A stretch of DNA of 64,000 nucleotides, from positions 1 to 64,000 of the forward strand of contig NZ_CP049869.1 in assembly GCF_011300455.1 (NCBI RefSeq), read 5' to 3'. The notes beneath the pieces were generated by a model. That model saw nothing but the letters and a program-made list of their open reading frames with translations. It was not told where the DNA came from and searched no databases. The translations under genes were made by a program, and so were the position numbers. Numbering within the stretch: the stretch's first letter is position 1; each line of letters opens with the position of its first letter. This document shows, in pieces, positions 1 through 9,321 of this stretch. The stretch comes from Sphingomonas piscis (lineage in GTDB: Bacteria; Pseudomonadota; Alphaproteobacteria; Sphingomonadales; Sphingomonadaceae).

Positions 1-666
1 GTCGGCCGTCAGATTGTCGGCTGGGTCGGCGTCGCCATGCTGCTGTCGTCGTTGACGGGCCTGTGGCTCTGGTGGCCGATCAAAGGCAGCGTCACGCGCG
101 GATTGCGCTGGCGGCGCAATCCCACGACCAGCGGAAACCTCCATTATCAGAGCGGCTTCTGGATCTGCCTGCCGCTGGCGGTACTTTCGTTCACCGGTGC
201 CTGGATCAGCTTCCCAGCATTCTTCGCCGGCGTGTCGGGCGATCCGGCGGTGCCTAGCATGGCCGAGCGCATGAGGCGCATGGGGGCGCAGCCGATGGTC
301 GAGACCAAGCTGACGGCGGAGCAGGCGGCAACGCTGGGCAGCGGGGGCGGTCCGCTGACGCAGATTACCTGGCCCACAAGCCCGAAGTCGGAATGGCAGC
401 TGACGCGAATCGGCGGAACGCAGGTAATTGTGAACGACCGGACGGGCAGAGCATCGCCGCCCAAGCCGCCGGCGCCGGAGACCACGGCCCGACTGATGCG
501 CCGCATCCATGACGGCACGGGCCTGCCGATGGTCTGGCGCGTGATCATCTTCGTCGGTGGCATCCTGCCCGCGCTGCTCGCGATTACTGGTGTCATGATG
601 TGGCTGAACGTTCGCCGGCGACGCAGCGATATGGCGGTCAGGCGCGGAACATTGCGGACGGCGTAG
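1..666 (+). CDS. PepSY-associated TM domain protein (5' end outside window)
   Basis: The reading frame is open from the first base of the window, so the ATG at 37 is internal and the N-terminus lies upstream. The visible part has three hydrophobic segments: one at the start ending in a WLWWP motif, one around FWICLPLAVLSF, and a C-terminal one around IIFVGGILPALLAITG followed by an Arg-rich cytoplasmic tail. This is the layout of PepSY_TM inner-membrane proteins, which often sit beside TonB-dependent siderophore receptors and may act in iron reduction or uptake. That role is inferred from the family, because no receptor is visible here. The family call is fairly safe and the substrate is unknown. 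Confidence 0.75.
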   Translation, partial: VGRQIVGWVGVAMLLSSLTGLWLWWPIKGSVTRGLRWRRNPTTSGNLHYQSGFWICLPLAVLSFTGAWISFPAFFAGVSGDPAVPSMAERMRRMGAQPMVETKLTAEQAATLGSGGGPLTQITWPTSPKSEWQLTRIGGTQVIVNDRTGRASPPKPPAPETTARLMRRIHDGTGLPMVWRVIIFVGGILPALLAITGVMMWLNVRRRRSDMAVRRGTLRTA

Positions 667-715
667 CGGCACGCTTTCCCCGTGCTATGCACGCCACAGC
701 TTGGGGAGAAGTGAC

Positions 716-2023
716 ATGCGTCTGCTTGTATCGACTATCGCCGCCTTGACCTGCCTTGCTGCGCCGGCGTCGGCGCAGTTCAGGCCGGATCCGGTTCGAC
801 AGGCTCGAACGGAGAAAGACTATCAGGCGACCCTGCAGAGGCTTGGCATTCAGGTGATGCGGGTCGGGGCGGACGGCTTCAACAAGTCCAGTCCCAACTA
901 CGTCAACTATGACGAGGCGAAGGCGGGCAATCCCAAGCTCCCGCCGCTGATCACCATCGCGCGGCCGAACGCACGCTGGTGGCGCAGCAGCCGCCGTCCG
1001 GAGTTGATCCGCCTGCTTGAAGACGAGATGTACGGTCGCGTCCCAAGCAATGCACCGTCGCTCCGCTGGAGCAAGGTTGAAGAGGGACCTCGGCAAAAGT
1101 TCGGTTTCGCCACCCTGTCACGCAAGTATCGGGGAATGGTGCCGGGGAGCGCGCTCGCCGTCGACCTCAGCCTGACATTGCCTGCCAACGCCAAGGGCAG
1201 GGTGCCGGTGATCCTCGAGTTTGGCTTCCCCGAAGGTTTCCGGTTCCCCGGTCCTGCACGGCCGGAGCCCGCCAATCCGTGGCAAGCGCAAATTCTTCGC
1301 CGCGGGTGGGGTTATGCTGTGCTGGTGCCCAACACGGTCCAGCCTGACGACGGTGCCGGTCTCAGCGAGGGCATCATCGGCATCACGGCTGGTGGGCGGC
1401 CGCGTGCATTGCACGACTGGGGGGCGCTTCGGGCCTGGGCCTGGGGAGCGAGCCAGGCTTACAACCTATTCTCAGCGGACCCGCGCATCGATTCGCGCCG
1501 GGTCGCGATCGAAGGCCTGTCGCGATACGGCAAGGCCGCCGCGGTCACGATGGCCTTTGACCAGCGCTTCTCGCTCGGCTTCATCGGGTCTTCCGGTGCG
1601 GGCGGAGCCAAGATCCTCCGCCGCAACTTCGGCGAGCGCGTGGAAAACCTCACCGCGTCGGGCGAGTATCATTGGTTTGCCCCGGCCTTCCTGAAATATG
1701 GAGGGCCGCTGGAGACTGGCGATTTGCCATTCGATGCGCATTCCTTGCTGGCCATGGCGGCACCGCGTCCCATCTTCGTCGGCGCCGGGATGATCAAGGA
1801 GGATGGCTGGGTCGACCCGCGCGGCAGCTTCATCGCCGCCCGCGAGGCGTCGGCCGCTTATCGCCTCCTTGGCCGCCCAGGTCTCGTCGGCAGCACGCCG
1901 CCAGCGATCAACGAGACCCGCGCTGCTGGAACCATCGCCTTTCGTCAGCACGACGGCGGGCACACGAATGAGCCGAACTGGCCAGCCTTTCTAGACTTTG
2001 CCGCTCGGGTGTGGGGCCGCTAA
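716..2023 (+). CDS. CE15 glucuronoyl esterase-like secreted hydrolase
   Basis: A 435-residue alpha/beta-hydrolase with an N-terminal signal peptide (MRLLVSTIAALTCLAAPASA). The nucleophile motif GLSRYGK places Ser269 in the G-x-S-R-x-G-K context characteristic of carbohydrate esterase family 15, and a C-terminal HDGGH segment (His412/His416) can supply the catalytic histidine. CE15 enzymes cleave the ester between 4-O-methyl-glucuronic acid on xylan and lignin alcohols. The ATG at 716 is preferred over the TTG at 701 because GGAGAAG precedes it and it opens the signal peptide. The stop lies 2 bp from the stop of the convergent GH3 gene, which suggests a shared xylan role. Substrate specificity is inferred. 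Confidence 0.8.
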   Translation: MRLLVSTIAALTCLAAPASAQFRPDPVRQARTEKDYQATLQRLGIQVMRVGADGFNKSSPNYVNYDEAKAGNPKLPPLITIARPNARWWRSSRRPELIRLLEDEMYGRVPSNAPSLRWSKVEEGPRQKFGFATLSRKYRGMVPGSALAVDLSLTLPANAKGRVPVILEFGFPEGFRFPGPARPEPANPWQAQILRRGWGYAVLVPNTVQPDDGAGLSEGIIGITAGGRPRALHDWGALRAWAWGASQAYNLFSADPRIDSRRVAIEGLSRYGKAAAVTMAFDQRFSLGFIGSSGAGGAKILRRNFGERVENLTASGEYHWFAPAFLKYGGPLETGDLPFDAHSLLAMAAPRPIFVGAGMIKEDGWVDPRGSFIAAREASAAYRLLGRPGLVGSTPPAINETRAAGTIAFRQHDGGHTNEPNWPAFLDFAARVWGR

Positions 2024-2024
2024 C

Positions 2025-4673
2025 CTATTTCGGCAGCAGCTTCTCGCCCGTGATCCGGAAGCTGGTGCGGACACCCGGAGCCCGCGCCAGCCCAGGCCGG
2101 CTGACCGGCTGGCCGCCGCCGACCCAGATGTCGACGGTACCCGGTCGGACTCGGCGGACGCCCTTGGCATCCACCACGCTCAAGGCGCGATCCTGCAGCC
2201 GGAAGGTCAGGGTCCTGGTCTCGCCCGCACGAAGGTAGACGCGCTTGAAGCCCTGGAGCGACCGGATCGGCGTGCCCGCGATGCCAGGATGCGCGACGTA
2301 AAGCTGCGCAACTTCATCGCTGTCACGGGCGCCGCTGTTCGTCACGTCGACATAGACCTCGACCGTACCACCCGGCTTCACCGTCGCGTCGCTGACCCGC
2401 GGCTTGGCGTAGGTGAAACTTGAGTAGCTGAGACCGTGACCGAACGGATAAAGCACGTCCCCCTTGAAGAAGCGGTAGGTGCGGCCTTCCATCTTGTAAT
2501 CGGTGAAGGCGGGCAGCTGATCGGCCGAGCGGTAGAAGGTCACCGGCAGGCGGCCCGCCGGGCTGTAGTCGCCGGCCAGCAGCTGCGCGACCGCATGACC
2601 GCCGTCTCCGCCAGGGTACCAGGCCTGAACGATCGCCGGAATGTTCTTGTCAGCCCAGTTCACGCTCAGCGCGCTGCCGCTCATGAGGACCAGCGCAACG
2701 GGCTTACCCGTCGCATGGACGCGCTCGAGCAGGCGTTGCTGAGGAGCGGGAAGATCGAGGCTGGTGCGATCGCCGCCGGCAAAGCCCGGCGCTTCGACCC
2801 GCATCTCCTCGCCCTCGACACGTGCCGATAGGCCGCCAACGAAGACAACGACGTCGGCCTGTTTGGCGAAGGCGATCGCTTCCTCGCCATTGTCGCCGGG
2901 AACGCTCCAGACCAGCTGCTGCTGGCCCCGCGCGCCACGCTGAAAGCCCTCGACGCGGATCGGATACCTCTTGCCAGCTTCAAGCTGTATCCCATTGGAA
3001 TAAATGGACGGTGCGTCGCCGACGCCCCATTCGTCGACGACCAATTTGTCGCCGATCCACACACGGTAGCCATTCTCGCTTGCGAGCCGGAAGCGGAACT
3101 CGCCTGATTGAGGCGCCTGGATGGTACCGGTCCAACGCATCGAGCTGAGGCGGTCGCCCGTCCAGCTGACTCGCGGCGAACGGTCGGTCCGGGTCGTCAC
3201 CGCCCGCCCTTCGAGGTTCGGGCCGTTGAAAGTTTCGGCCTTCAACCCGGGAGCCGAGCACGCCATGTCGATGCAGAAGACGTTCTCGGGTACCGGCAAC
3301 TCCGCCGGGCCGACCAATCCGGTCCCTTGCGAATACAGGATGCGCGACTGTGGGAAGCGGGCGCGGATGCCGTCAAGAACCGTCACCGGCTTGGACGGTG
3401 TTCCGTAGTAATTGCCGACCAGTGTGTCGAAGCTGTCGGCGTTCGGACCGACCACCGCGATGGTACGCGGCGCCCCCTTGAACGGCAGCAGATTGCCTTC
3501 GTTCTTCAGCAGCACCATCGACTCACGCGCCATTTCCAGCGCCTTGGCGTGGTGTGCCGGCGTGTCGTAATCCTTTGCGGTGATGTTGGCGTACGGATTG
3601 ACGCCCGCCGGGTCGAACATCCCCAAGCGGATCCGCGCCTCCATCAGCCGCTGGACCGAGCGGTCGAGCACCGCCTGCGGCAGGAGGTTGGCCTTCACCG
3701 CCGCGACGATATTGTCGGCATCGGTCGTCAGATTGTTGCGATAGTCGCCGCAGATCAGGTCCATGCCCGCCTTGAAGCCGACCGCCACGCCCTCCGGCGC
3801 CGTCTTCGTGTAGGCGAGGGCGTCGGGGCGGTAGATGTTCGCAGCCGCGCCGCAATCGGACACGACGTAACCGGGGAAGCCCCAGGCGTCGCGCAGGTGC
3901 TGCTGCATCAGCATCGGGTTGGCGCAGCCGGGCACGCCGTAGATACTGTTGTAGACGCACATGATCGATTGCACGCCGCCCTCCGTCACGGTCGCGCGGA
4001 AGGCAGGCAGGTAGGTGTCCTCGAGATCACGCGGGCTCGGGTCCACGTTCTGACGATGACGGTTCGACTCCGGCCCACTGTGCACCGCGAAATGCTTGGA
4101 GGTGGCGATCGTCTTGAAATAGCGTGGATTATCGCCCTGCAGGCCCTTGATGAACGATATGCCCATCCGGCTCGTCAGAAAGGGGTCCTCGCCGTAGGTC
4201 TCCTGGCCACGACCCCAGCGCGGATCGCGGAAGATGTTGATGTTCGGCGACCAGACGGTCAGGCCGCGGTAGAAGTCGCTGCTCCCGTCGGGATGGACGC
4301 GCTCTGCAAACTTGGCGCGGAATTCGGTGCTGATGACGTCGGCAGCCTCGTGCATCAACTCGGGGTCCCAGGTCGCGGCCATGCCGATCGCCTGCGGGAA
4401 GACGGTGGCGATGCCGGCCCGGGCAACGCCGTGAAGCCCTTCGTTCCACCAATTGTATTCAGGCACGCCGAGACGCTTGATCGCAGGAGCCGTATGGCCC
4501 GCCTGCGCTGCTTTCTCCTCGAGCGTCATTCGCGACACGAGGTCGGCGGCACGCTGTTCGGGACTGAGGGCCAGATTGCGATAAGGAACGGAAGCTGTTT
4601 GCTGACCGCCGGCTGCGCTGATCTGAATGACCGACGCGATTACGCCGGCCGCAAGCAACCTACCCACTTTCAT
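2025..4673 (-). CDS. GH3 beta-xylosidase/beta-glucosidase with inserted PA14 domain
   Basis: An 882-residue secreted glycoside hydrolase. It has a signal peptide (MKVGRLLAAGVIASVIQISAAGG), a GH3 N-terminal barrel, then the GH3 C-terminal sandwich interrupted by a PA14 carbohydrate-binding domain at about residues 475-595, and a C-terminal fibronectin-III-like domain. The nucleophile is Asp273 in VVSDCGA; the SDC form is typical of beta-xylosidase/arabinofuranosidase members rather than the SDW of beta-glucosidases. The open frame extends up to 5309, but that extension is antisense to the next gene and lacks a signal peptide, so the ATG at 4673 is chosen. An 18-bp palindrome at 4751-4768 may be its operator. 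The exact sugar is inferred. Confidence 0.85.
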   Translation of the reverse strand: MKVGRLLAAGVIASVIQISAAGGQQTASVPYRNLALSPEQRAADLVSRMTLEEKAAQAGHTAPAIKRLGVPEYNWWNEGLHGVARAGIATVFPQAIGMAATWDPELMHEAADVISTEFRAKFAERVHPDGSSDFYRGLTVWSPNINIFRDPRWGRGQETYGEDPFLTSRMGISFIKGLQGDNPRYFKTIATSKHFAVHSGPESNRHRQNVDPSPRDLEDTYLPAFRATVTEGGVQSIMCVYNSIYGVPGCANPMLMQQHLRDAWGFPGYVVSDCGAAANIYRPDALAYTKTAPEGVAVGFKAGMDLICGDYRNNLTTDADNIVAAVKANLLPQAVLDRSVQRLMEARIRLGMFDPAGVNPYANITAKDYDTPAHHAKALEMARESMVLLKNEGNLLPFKGAPRTIAVVGPNADSFDTLVGNYYGTPSKPVTVLDGIRARFPQSRILYSQGTGLVGPAELPVPENVFCIDMACSAPGLKAETFNGPNLEGRAVTTRTDRSPRVSWTGDRLSSMRWTGTIQAPQSGEFRFRLASENGYRVWIGDKLVVDEWGVGDAPSIYSNGIQLEAGKRYPIRVEGFQRGARGQQQLVWSVPGDNGEEAIAFAKQADVVVFVGGLSARVEGEEMRVEAPGFAGGDRTSLDLPAPQQRLLERVHATGKPVALVLMSGSALSVNWADKNIPAIVQAWYPGGDGGHAVAQLLAGDYSPAGRLPVTFYRSADQLPAFTDYKMEGRTYRFFKGDVLYPFGHGLSYSSFTYAKPRVSDATVKPGGTVEVYVDVTNSGARDSDEVAQLYVAHPGIAGTPIRSLQGFKRVYLRAGETRTLTFRLQDRALSVVDAKGVRRVRPGTVDIWVGGGQPVSRPGLARAPGVRTSFRITGEKLLPK

Positions 4674-4750
4674 GTCGAGCCTCTCCCCAGAGCCTGATGT
4701 TTGATGTCGGGTTGCACGTTTCTGATGCGCAAGCCAGCCCCAAAAAGATG

Positions 4751-4768
4751 TTAACCGGAACCGGTTAA
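4751..4768. promoter_or_regulatory. 18-bp near-perfect palindrome, candidate operator
   Basis: TTAACCGGAACCGGTTAA is palindromic except for the two central bases. It lies in the only intergenic space between the divergent GH3 gene (78 bp from its start) and the outer-membrane-type gene (11 bp before its ATG). AACCGGTT half-site pairs of this length resemble operators of LacI- or GntR-type sugar regulators. The regulator is not in the window, so the assignment rests on symmetry and position only. Confidence 0.45.
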
Positions 4769-4779
4769 GCATCTCCCCG

Positions 4780-6048
4780 ATGCGTGCACTGCTGTTAATG
4801 ACCTTGTTTTGCATGAGCTTCGCTTCGGGGCAGGCGGCGACTGCCGCCGATGTCGAACTGCTCACGCCGTCCGTGCTGTCCCTGACCGGCGACGCCCGCC
4901 TGGTCGGCGCCTCGGGCGAGCGGTCTTGGATCGACGAAGGGTTCGGCAAGCTTCGCTCCAGCGGTGGAGCGGGAGGTGAGTTCCGCATCAAGCCGGAGCT
5001 TGGAAGTGCCAACATCGTGTGGCAGCCGCGTGCCGGCTTTGCCTGGTCCGCGACCGTTGTAGCCTCGATCCAGGGAGGAGAGCGAAGCGAAGCGGGGCTA
5101 AGTGAGGCCTTCGCCTCCTTCAAGCCGATGCGTCGCGACGGGCTCAGCTTTTCAGCGCGTGCTGGTCTGATGTGGCCGCCGATCTCCACCGAGCACGGCG
5201 GGGCCGATTGGCATGTCACCGACACGGTCACACCCTCCGCGATCAACAGCTGGGTGGCGGAAGAGCTGCGCCCCCTGGCGGCCGAAGCGACGATTGCTGC
5301 CGATCTCAACGGTCATAATCTGAGTGCCACGGCGGCGATAATGTCCGCCAACGATACCGCCGGAACCCTGCTGGCGTTCCGCGGCTGGGCGCTCCACGAC
5401 CGGCGCACGCTGGCCGTTAATCGCCAGCCACTGCCGCCGCTACCCGAGGAGCTTGAATATTATCAGCCGCAATACACCCATCCACTGCTCGACGTGAGCC
5501 CAGGGTTTGCACGCCGTCCCGGCTATTATGCCAGGGTCGCGTGGCAGACCCCCGACAACGTCCGGCTCGAACTGTTCCGCTACGATAATCGCGCACGGCC
5601 CGAATGGGTAAACGAGGAGTTGGAATGGGGCTGGCGTACGCGGTTCCAGCAGGTTGCGGCAGTCGCGCGTCCACTCGGAGAACTGGAGATCAAGGGGCAG
5701 GCGATGGTGGGCCGCACCCAGATGGGGATTGAAGAACAGGGGCGATTGTGGGTCGATGCACGGTTCAAAGCAGCCTTCCTCCTCGCCACGCATCCGCTCG
5801 GCAAAGGCAAGTTGGCAGCGCGGATCGAGAAATTTCATGTGCGGCAAAATGGCAGCTTGTTGACGCAAGATGCCGGTGAGCCGGGGCGGGCAGCGCTACT
5901 GGCTTACTCCCACCCGCTTGCGGCAGGGCTGACGGGCATTGCCGAAGCGCTTCACGTCAGCAGCCGTCGAGGGCAGCGGGAAGAGATCGGGCTGGCGGCG
6001 AGGCAGACGCAGACACAACTGCAGGTGTCTATCCGCTTCTTCTGGTAA
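4780..6048 (+). CDS. Unknown secreted protein, probable outer-membrane beta-barrel
   Basis: A 422-residue protein with a clear signal peptide (MRALLLMTLFCMSFASGQAATA). I do not recognise a named family. The mature part has many alternating-hydrophobic stretches and short charged turns, and it ends in an aromatic residue after an alternating pattern (QLQVSIRFFW). This is how outer-membrane barrels finish for BamA recognition. It is followed after 2 bp by the cupredoxin-like gene and then the GGDEF-EAL gene, so the three are almost certainly one transcript. A porin- or sensor-like role is inference from this layout. Confidence 0.6.
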   Translation: MRALLLMTLFCMSFASGQAATAADVELLTPSVLSLTGDARLVGASGERSWIDEGFGKLRSSGGAGGEFRIKPELGSANIVWQPRAGFAWSATVVASIQGGERSEAGLSEAFASFKPMRRDGLSFSARAGLMWPPISTEHGGADWHVTDTVTPSAINSWVAEELRPLAAEATIAADLNGHNLSATAAIMSANDTAGTLLAFRGWALHDRRTLAVNRQPLPPLPEELEYYQPQYTHPLLDVSPGFARRPGYYARVAWQTPDNVRLELFRYDNRARPEWVNEELEWGWRTRFQQVAAVARPLGELEIKGQAMVGRTQMGIEEQGRLWVDARFKAAFLLATHPLGKGKLAARIEKFHVRQNGSLLTQDAGEPGRAALLAYSHPLAAGLTGIAEALHVSSRRGQREEIGLAARQTQTQLQVSIRFFW

Positions 6049-6050
6049 CC

Positions 6051-6710
6051 ATGTCCGGCGAACCGCTGTTTACTGTCAGCCGACTACAGCGTCGCATGCT
6101 TCGCCCTTTCACGCTTCTTGCAGCCCTGAGTTTCGTCACCCCTGCCGTTGCATCTCCGCTGGTGGCGCAGGTGCTGGATGCAGCCGGAAAGCCGGTTCAG
6201 AATGCGGTGGTTGCGTTTCGCCCAGCAGGCGTATCGGTGAGACCGCGCGTGGGCGCCGGTTACGCGATCGCGCAAAAGGACATGCAATTCCGCCCGTTCG
6301 TGGCCGTCGTGCCGGTCGGAGCGACCGTGTCCTTCCCCAACCTCGATCCCACCAAGCACCACGTCTACAGCTTCTCGGCGGCGAAAAAGTTCGAGCTCAA
6401 GCTCTTCGCCAAGGACCAATCTCGAAGCATCCGGTTCGACAAGGCGGGTGTGGTCCCGCTCGGCTGCAACATTCACGACAGCATGTCCGCTTTCCTCTAC
6501 GTGAGCGACACCGCGTTCGCGGCGACTACCGACAGCCGTGGCATTGTACGTTTCGGCGATGCGCCGCCTGCGGGTGCCCTGACAGTGTGGCACCCCTACC
6601 TTCGATCGCCTGGCAATCAGATGGTTCGGCAGCTTCGTCCCAACGAACGGGCCGTCAAGGTCGCCGTCCGCCTGCGCCCTCCGCCGATGCATAGCAGCAG
6701 CGGATATTGA
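6051..6710 (+). CDS. Periplasmic cupredoxin-like (type 1 copper) protein
   Basis: A 219-residue exported protein. Position 6096 is an alternative ATG that begins directly at the signal peptide ([20 protein letters not shown]); 6051 is kept because it is tightly coupled to the preceding stop. The C-terminal half carries a plastocyanin-type ligand set: His103/His104 in TKHHVYSF, then Cys139, His142 and Met145 in GCNIHDSM. Proteins of this type are often labelled methylamine utilization protein, but no methylamine dehydrogenase genes occur here, so that label should not be trusted. Copper binding is well supported by the motif. Electron transfer or sensing is inferred. Its stop overlaps the start of the GGDEF-EAL gene. 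Confidence 0.7.
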   Translation: MSGEPLFTVSRLQRRMLRPFTLLAALSFVTPAVASPLVAQVLDAAGKPVQNAVVAFRPAGVSVRPRVGAGYAIAQKDMQFRPFVAVVPVGATVSFPNLDPTKHHVYSFSAAKKFELKLFAKDQSRSIRFDKAGVVPLGCNIHDSMSAFLYVSDTAFAATTDSRGIVRFGDAPPAGALTVWHPYLRSPGNQMVRQLRPNERAVKVAVRLRPPPMHSSSGY

Positions 6711-9049
6711 TGGGTCGGCTATCGTCCTTGAGTGCGCGCTTAACGTTACAATTCGCGGTGCTTTTCGCCGCGGCAATGCTGGTCGTGTCCGCCGTGCTTT
6801 CGACCCTGATCTCCAGCAATGCCGCCAATCAGGTAAAGAGCCAGCTGCAATCGAGCGGCGCGGTCTACGATCGCTTGTGGCACTTGCGCAGCGACGAGCT
6901 TCAGGATGGCGCCGACCTGCTCGCCAAGGATTTCGGCTTCAGGGCAGCGGTTGCGACGGGGGACACCGCAACAGGGCTGTCAGCGTTGGAGAATGCACGC
7001 GCGCGGCTTAACGTCGACGACGCGTTTCTTGTCGGCATGGACGGCGCCGTCAGCGCCTTGGACGGCGAAGTTTCACCGGCAGAGGCAGAAAGCCTTTGGA
7101 CGTCACTTGACGAAGGGCGCCTTGCCGGCATCGCCGATATCGAGGGTCAGCCCCGCCAGCTTGCCGCCGCACCCGTGCTCGCGCCCAATCTGGTCGGTTG
7201 GGTGGTGTTTGCCGCCGACCTCGACGAGGCGCAGATGCGAAGCCTCGAGCGGCTGTCGGCCATTCCGCTCAAGGCGTCCGTGCTCGTCCGCCGCGATGGA
7301 CAGTGGGTCAATGCCACCAATTCGATCCGCGGGGTCGAGGACCGCATCGCCAGAGTTGCGGATGCCCATGCGTCGGCGGTGGGGGCGTTCGAGATGCAAT
7401 ATGCGGGCGAACCCGCAATCGCACTCACCCAGCCGTTACCGACCCTGTCGGGCAAGTCACGTGCGATCCTTCTACTCGCCTATCCTAAAGCCAAGGCACT
7501 TGCTGCGGCCAATCGGCTGCGGTTCGCATTGCTTGCGGTGACGTTGATCGGCGTTCTGCTGGTTGCGTTTGCCACCTGGCGGGCTTCCCGGCGGATCACC
7601 AAGCCGCTGGCCAAGCTTGACGAAGCCGCCGGCCGGCTTGCCGCGGGCGAGCATGCCAAAGTTGTGGTCCAAGGGCACGACGAACTCGCGCGTCTGTCCT
7701 CCAGCTTCAACGACATGGTCGAAAAGATCGAAGAGCGCGAACGCCGGATCACGCACCTGGCCTACAATGACGTGCTGACCGGGCTTCCGAACCGATCCAT
7801 GTTCCAGCGCCACGTCGACCATTGCTTGCGCAGCGCCGCGGAGGGGCAGGCGGGTATCGCCTTGCACTGCCTCGACCTCGATCGCTTCAAATCGGTCAAC
7901 GATACGATGGGTCACCCGGCGGGGGACGCTCTGCTGATTGCGGTTGCTGGGAGGGTCGCAGATACGGCGAAGGGCCACTTCGTCGCCCGCCTTGGCGGGG
8001 ATGAGTTCGTCGCCGTCCAAAGTCTTCGCGGCGAGCCGAACGAAGTGGAACGGTTAGCACGCGAACTGCTTGATGCGGTCGGTCAGCCGCTGATGATTGA
8101 GGGTCAGCAGATCGTTCCCTCGACCAGTATCGGTATCGCGCTTGGCCCGGAGGACGGGACCGAATGCGGCATCTTGCTGAAGAGTGCCGACTTGGCACTG
8201 TACCGCGCCAAGGAGGCGGGGCGAGGCACTTACGCTTTCTTCGAGGAGACGCTGAACGAACGCGCGCAGGCGCGGCGCCGGGTTGAGAACGACCTTCGAA
8301 TTGCGATCGAGCAGGGTCAGTTTGAACTTCACTATCAACCGCTCTTCGACCTCGACAAGCATCGCATCGGTTCGTTCGAAGCGCTCATGCGGTGGAATCA
8401 TCCCACACGCGGGCAGATCTCTCCGACCGACTTCATCCCCGTTGCGGAAGACACGGGCTTGATCGTTCGCATCGGCGCTTGGGCGCTCCACGAAGCGTGC
8501 CGGCAGGCGAAGTCATGGCCGGAGCATGTCCGCGTGGCGGTGAACGTTTCGCCCATCCAGCTTCAGCGGCCCGGCTTGGCCGAGACGATTCTTCAGGCTT
8601 TGGCGAGCAGCGGGCTCGAGCCGCAACGCCTGGAGATTGAGATCACCGAGTCCGTCTTCCTTGCCGGAACCGAAGCGACAATGAAGCTTCTCCACAGCCT
8701 TCGCGCGATCGGCGTGCGCATTGCTCTTGACGATTTCGGCACGGGCTATTCCTCGCTGAGCTATCTGCAGAGCTTCCCCTTCGACAAGTTGAAGATCGAT
8801 CGCAGCTTCATCCAGAACCTGCTGGTCCGGCCGGGTGCCGTCGCGGTGGTGCGTGCGATCACCGATCTCGCCGGAGCGCTCGGCATGGAAACGACCGCGG
8901 AAGGCGTGGAAGAAGATAGCCAATTAGCCGAGCTCCGCAGCCAAGGCTGCTCGTCGGTTCAGGGCTTTCTATTTGCCAGACCGATGCCTGCGCGGAAGGT
9001 CGCCGAACTGCTCGCTCAGAAAGGTGAGCCGGGCCGAAAAGTGGCTTGA
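6710..9049 (+). CDS. Membrane-bound bifunctional GGDEF-EAL c-di-GMP protein with HAMP
   Basis: A 779-residue protein. Order of parts: TM1 near the N-terminus, a periplasmic sensor region of about 220 residues, TM2 ([19 protein letters not shown]), HAMP linker, GGDEF domain (intact GGDEF at 429-433) and EAL domain (EALMRW at 557). The EAL core residues [19 protein letters not shown] and TAEGVEE are all present, so both diguanylate cyclase and phosphodiesterase chemistry are possible. The product-inhibition RxxD site five residues before the GGDEF core is not evident (AKGH there). The ATG at 6710 shares bases with the preceding TGA. As third gene after a cupredoxin, it probably reads a periplasmic signal; that link is inferred. 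Confidence 0.9.
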   Translation: MGRLSSLSARLTLQFAVLFAAAMLVVSAVLSTLISSNAANQVKSQLQSSGAVYDRLWHLRSDELQDGADLLAKDFGFRAAVATGDTATGLSALENARARLNVDDAFLVGMDGAVSALDGEVSPAEAESLWTSLDEGRLAGIADIEGQPRQLAAAPVLAPNLVGWVVFAADLDEAQMRSLERLSAIPLKASVLVRRDGQWVNATNSIRGVEDRIARVADAHASAVGAFEMQYAGEPAIALTQPLPTLSGKSRAILLLAYPKAKALAAANRLRFALLAVTLIGVLLVAFATWRASRRITKPLAKLDEAAGRLAAGEHAKVVVQGHDELARLSSSFNDMVEKIEERERRITHLAYNDVLTGLPNRSMFQRHVDHCLRSAAEGQAGIALHCLDLDRFKSVNDTMGHPAGDALLIAVAGRVADTAKGHFVARLGGDEFVAVQSLRGEPNEVERLARELLDAVGQPLMIEGQQIVPSTSIGIALGPEDGTECGILLKSADLALYRAKEAGRGTYAFFEETLNERAQARRRVENDLRIAIEQGQFELHYQPLFDLDKHRIGSFEALMRWNHPTRGQISPTDFIPVAEDTGLIVRIGAWALHEACRQAKSWPEHVRVAVNVSPIQLQRPGLAETILQALASSGLEPQRLEIEITESVFLAGTEATMKLLHSLRAIGVRIALDDFGTGYSSLSYLQSFPFDKLKIDRSFIQNLLVRPGAVAVVRAITDLAGALGMETTAEGVEEDSQLAELRSQGCSSVQGFLFARPMPARKVAELLAQKGEPGRKVA

Positions 9050-9321
9050 TAAAGCAAACGCCCGGACCGCTTGTTTGCGATCCGGGCGTCCTGCGTGACG
9101 ATTGCCCGTCAGCCCCCTTAAACGATCCGATCTCCCTCAAGCGGACCGTTCCCGAACGCTCGCACGGGAGCACGCTCATTCGAGAAGAGGAGGACTGCCG
9201 CGATTCGTACCTTTTGTCACCGTCCTTGACCCGACACCTTGCGATTTGAGTCACACCTGTGCTTGCGGGGCAACAATGAGGCTGGATTGCAAGCCATGAA
9301 CGCTCCGCCTAGAGGCGCCTT
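9050..9321. other. Intergenic region between the c-di-GMP operon and proS
   Basis: Apart from the hairpin at 9059-9088, no convincing gene or RNA is seen in these 272 bases. A short open frame at 9046-9249 has no homology I recognise and no good ribosome binding site. The proS promoter is expected here but I could not pick a clear one. Confidence 0.5.
9059..9088 (+). terminator. Stem-loop after the GGDEF-EAL gene
   Basis: Eight-base inverted repeat CGCCCGGA (9059-9066) and TCCGGGCG (9081-9088) with a 14-base loop, starting 9 bp after the stop codon. No T-run follows, so it may be a weak or Rho-assisted terminator, or a 3'-end stabiliser. Confidence 0.5.

Noticed and set aside
3108..4697. 529-codon open frame antisense to the GH3 gene
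   Set aside because: No recognisable domains, Arg/His-rich composition typical of a shadow frame; the GH3 frame is fully conserved.
4674..5309. N-terminal extension of the GH3 open frame
   Set aside because: Overlaps the divergent gene antisense and precedes a clear signal peptide start at 4673.
9046..9249. 67-codon frame after the GGDEF-EAL gene
   Set aside because: Covers a terminator-like hairpin, no ribosome site, no family resemblance.
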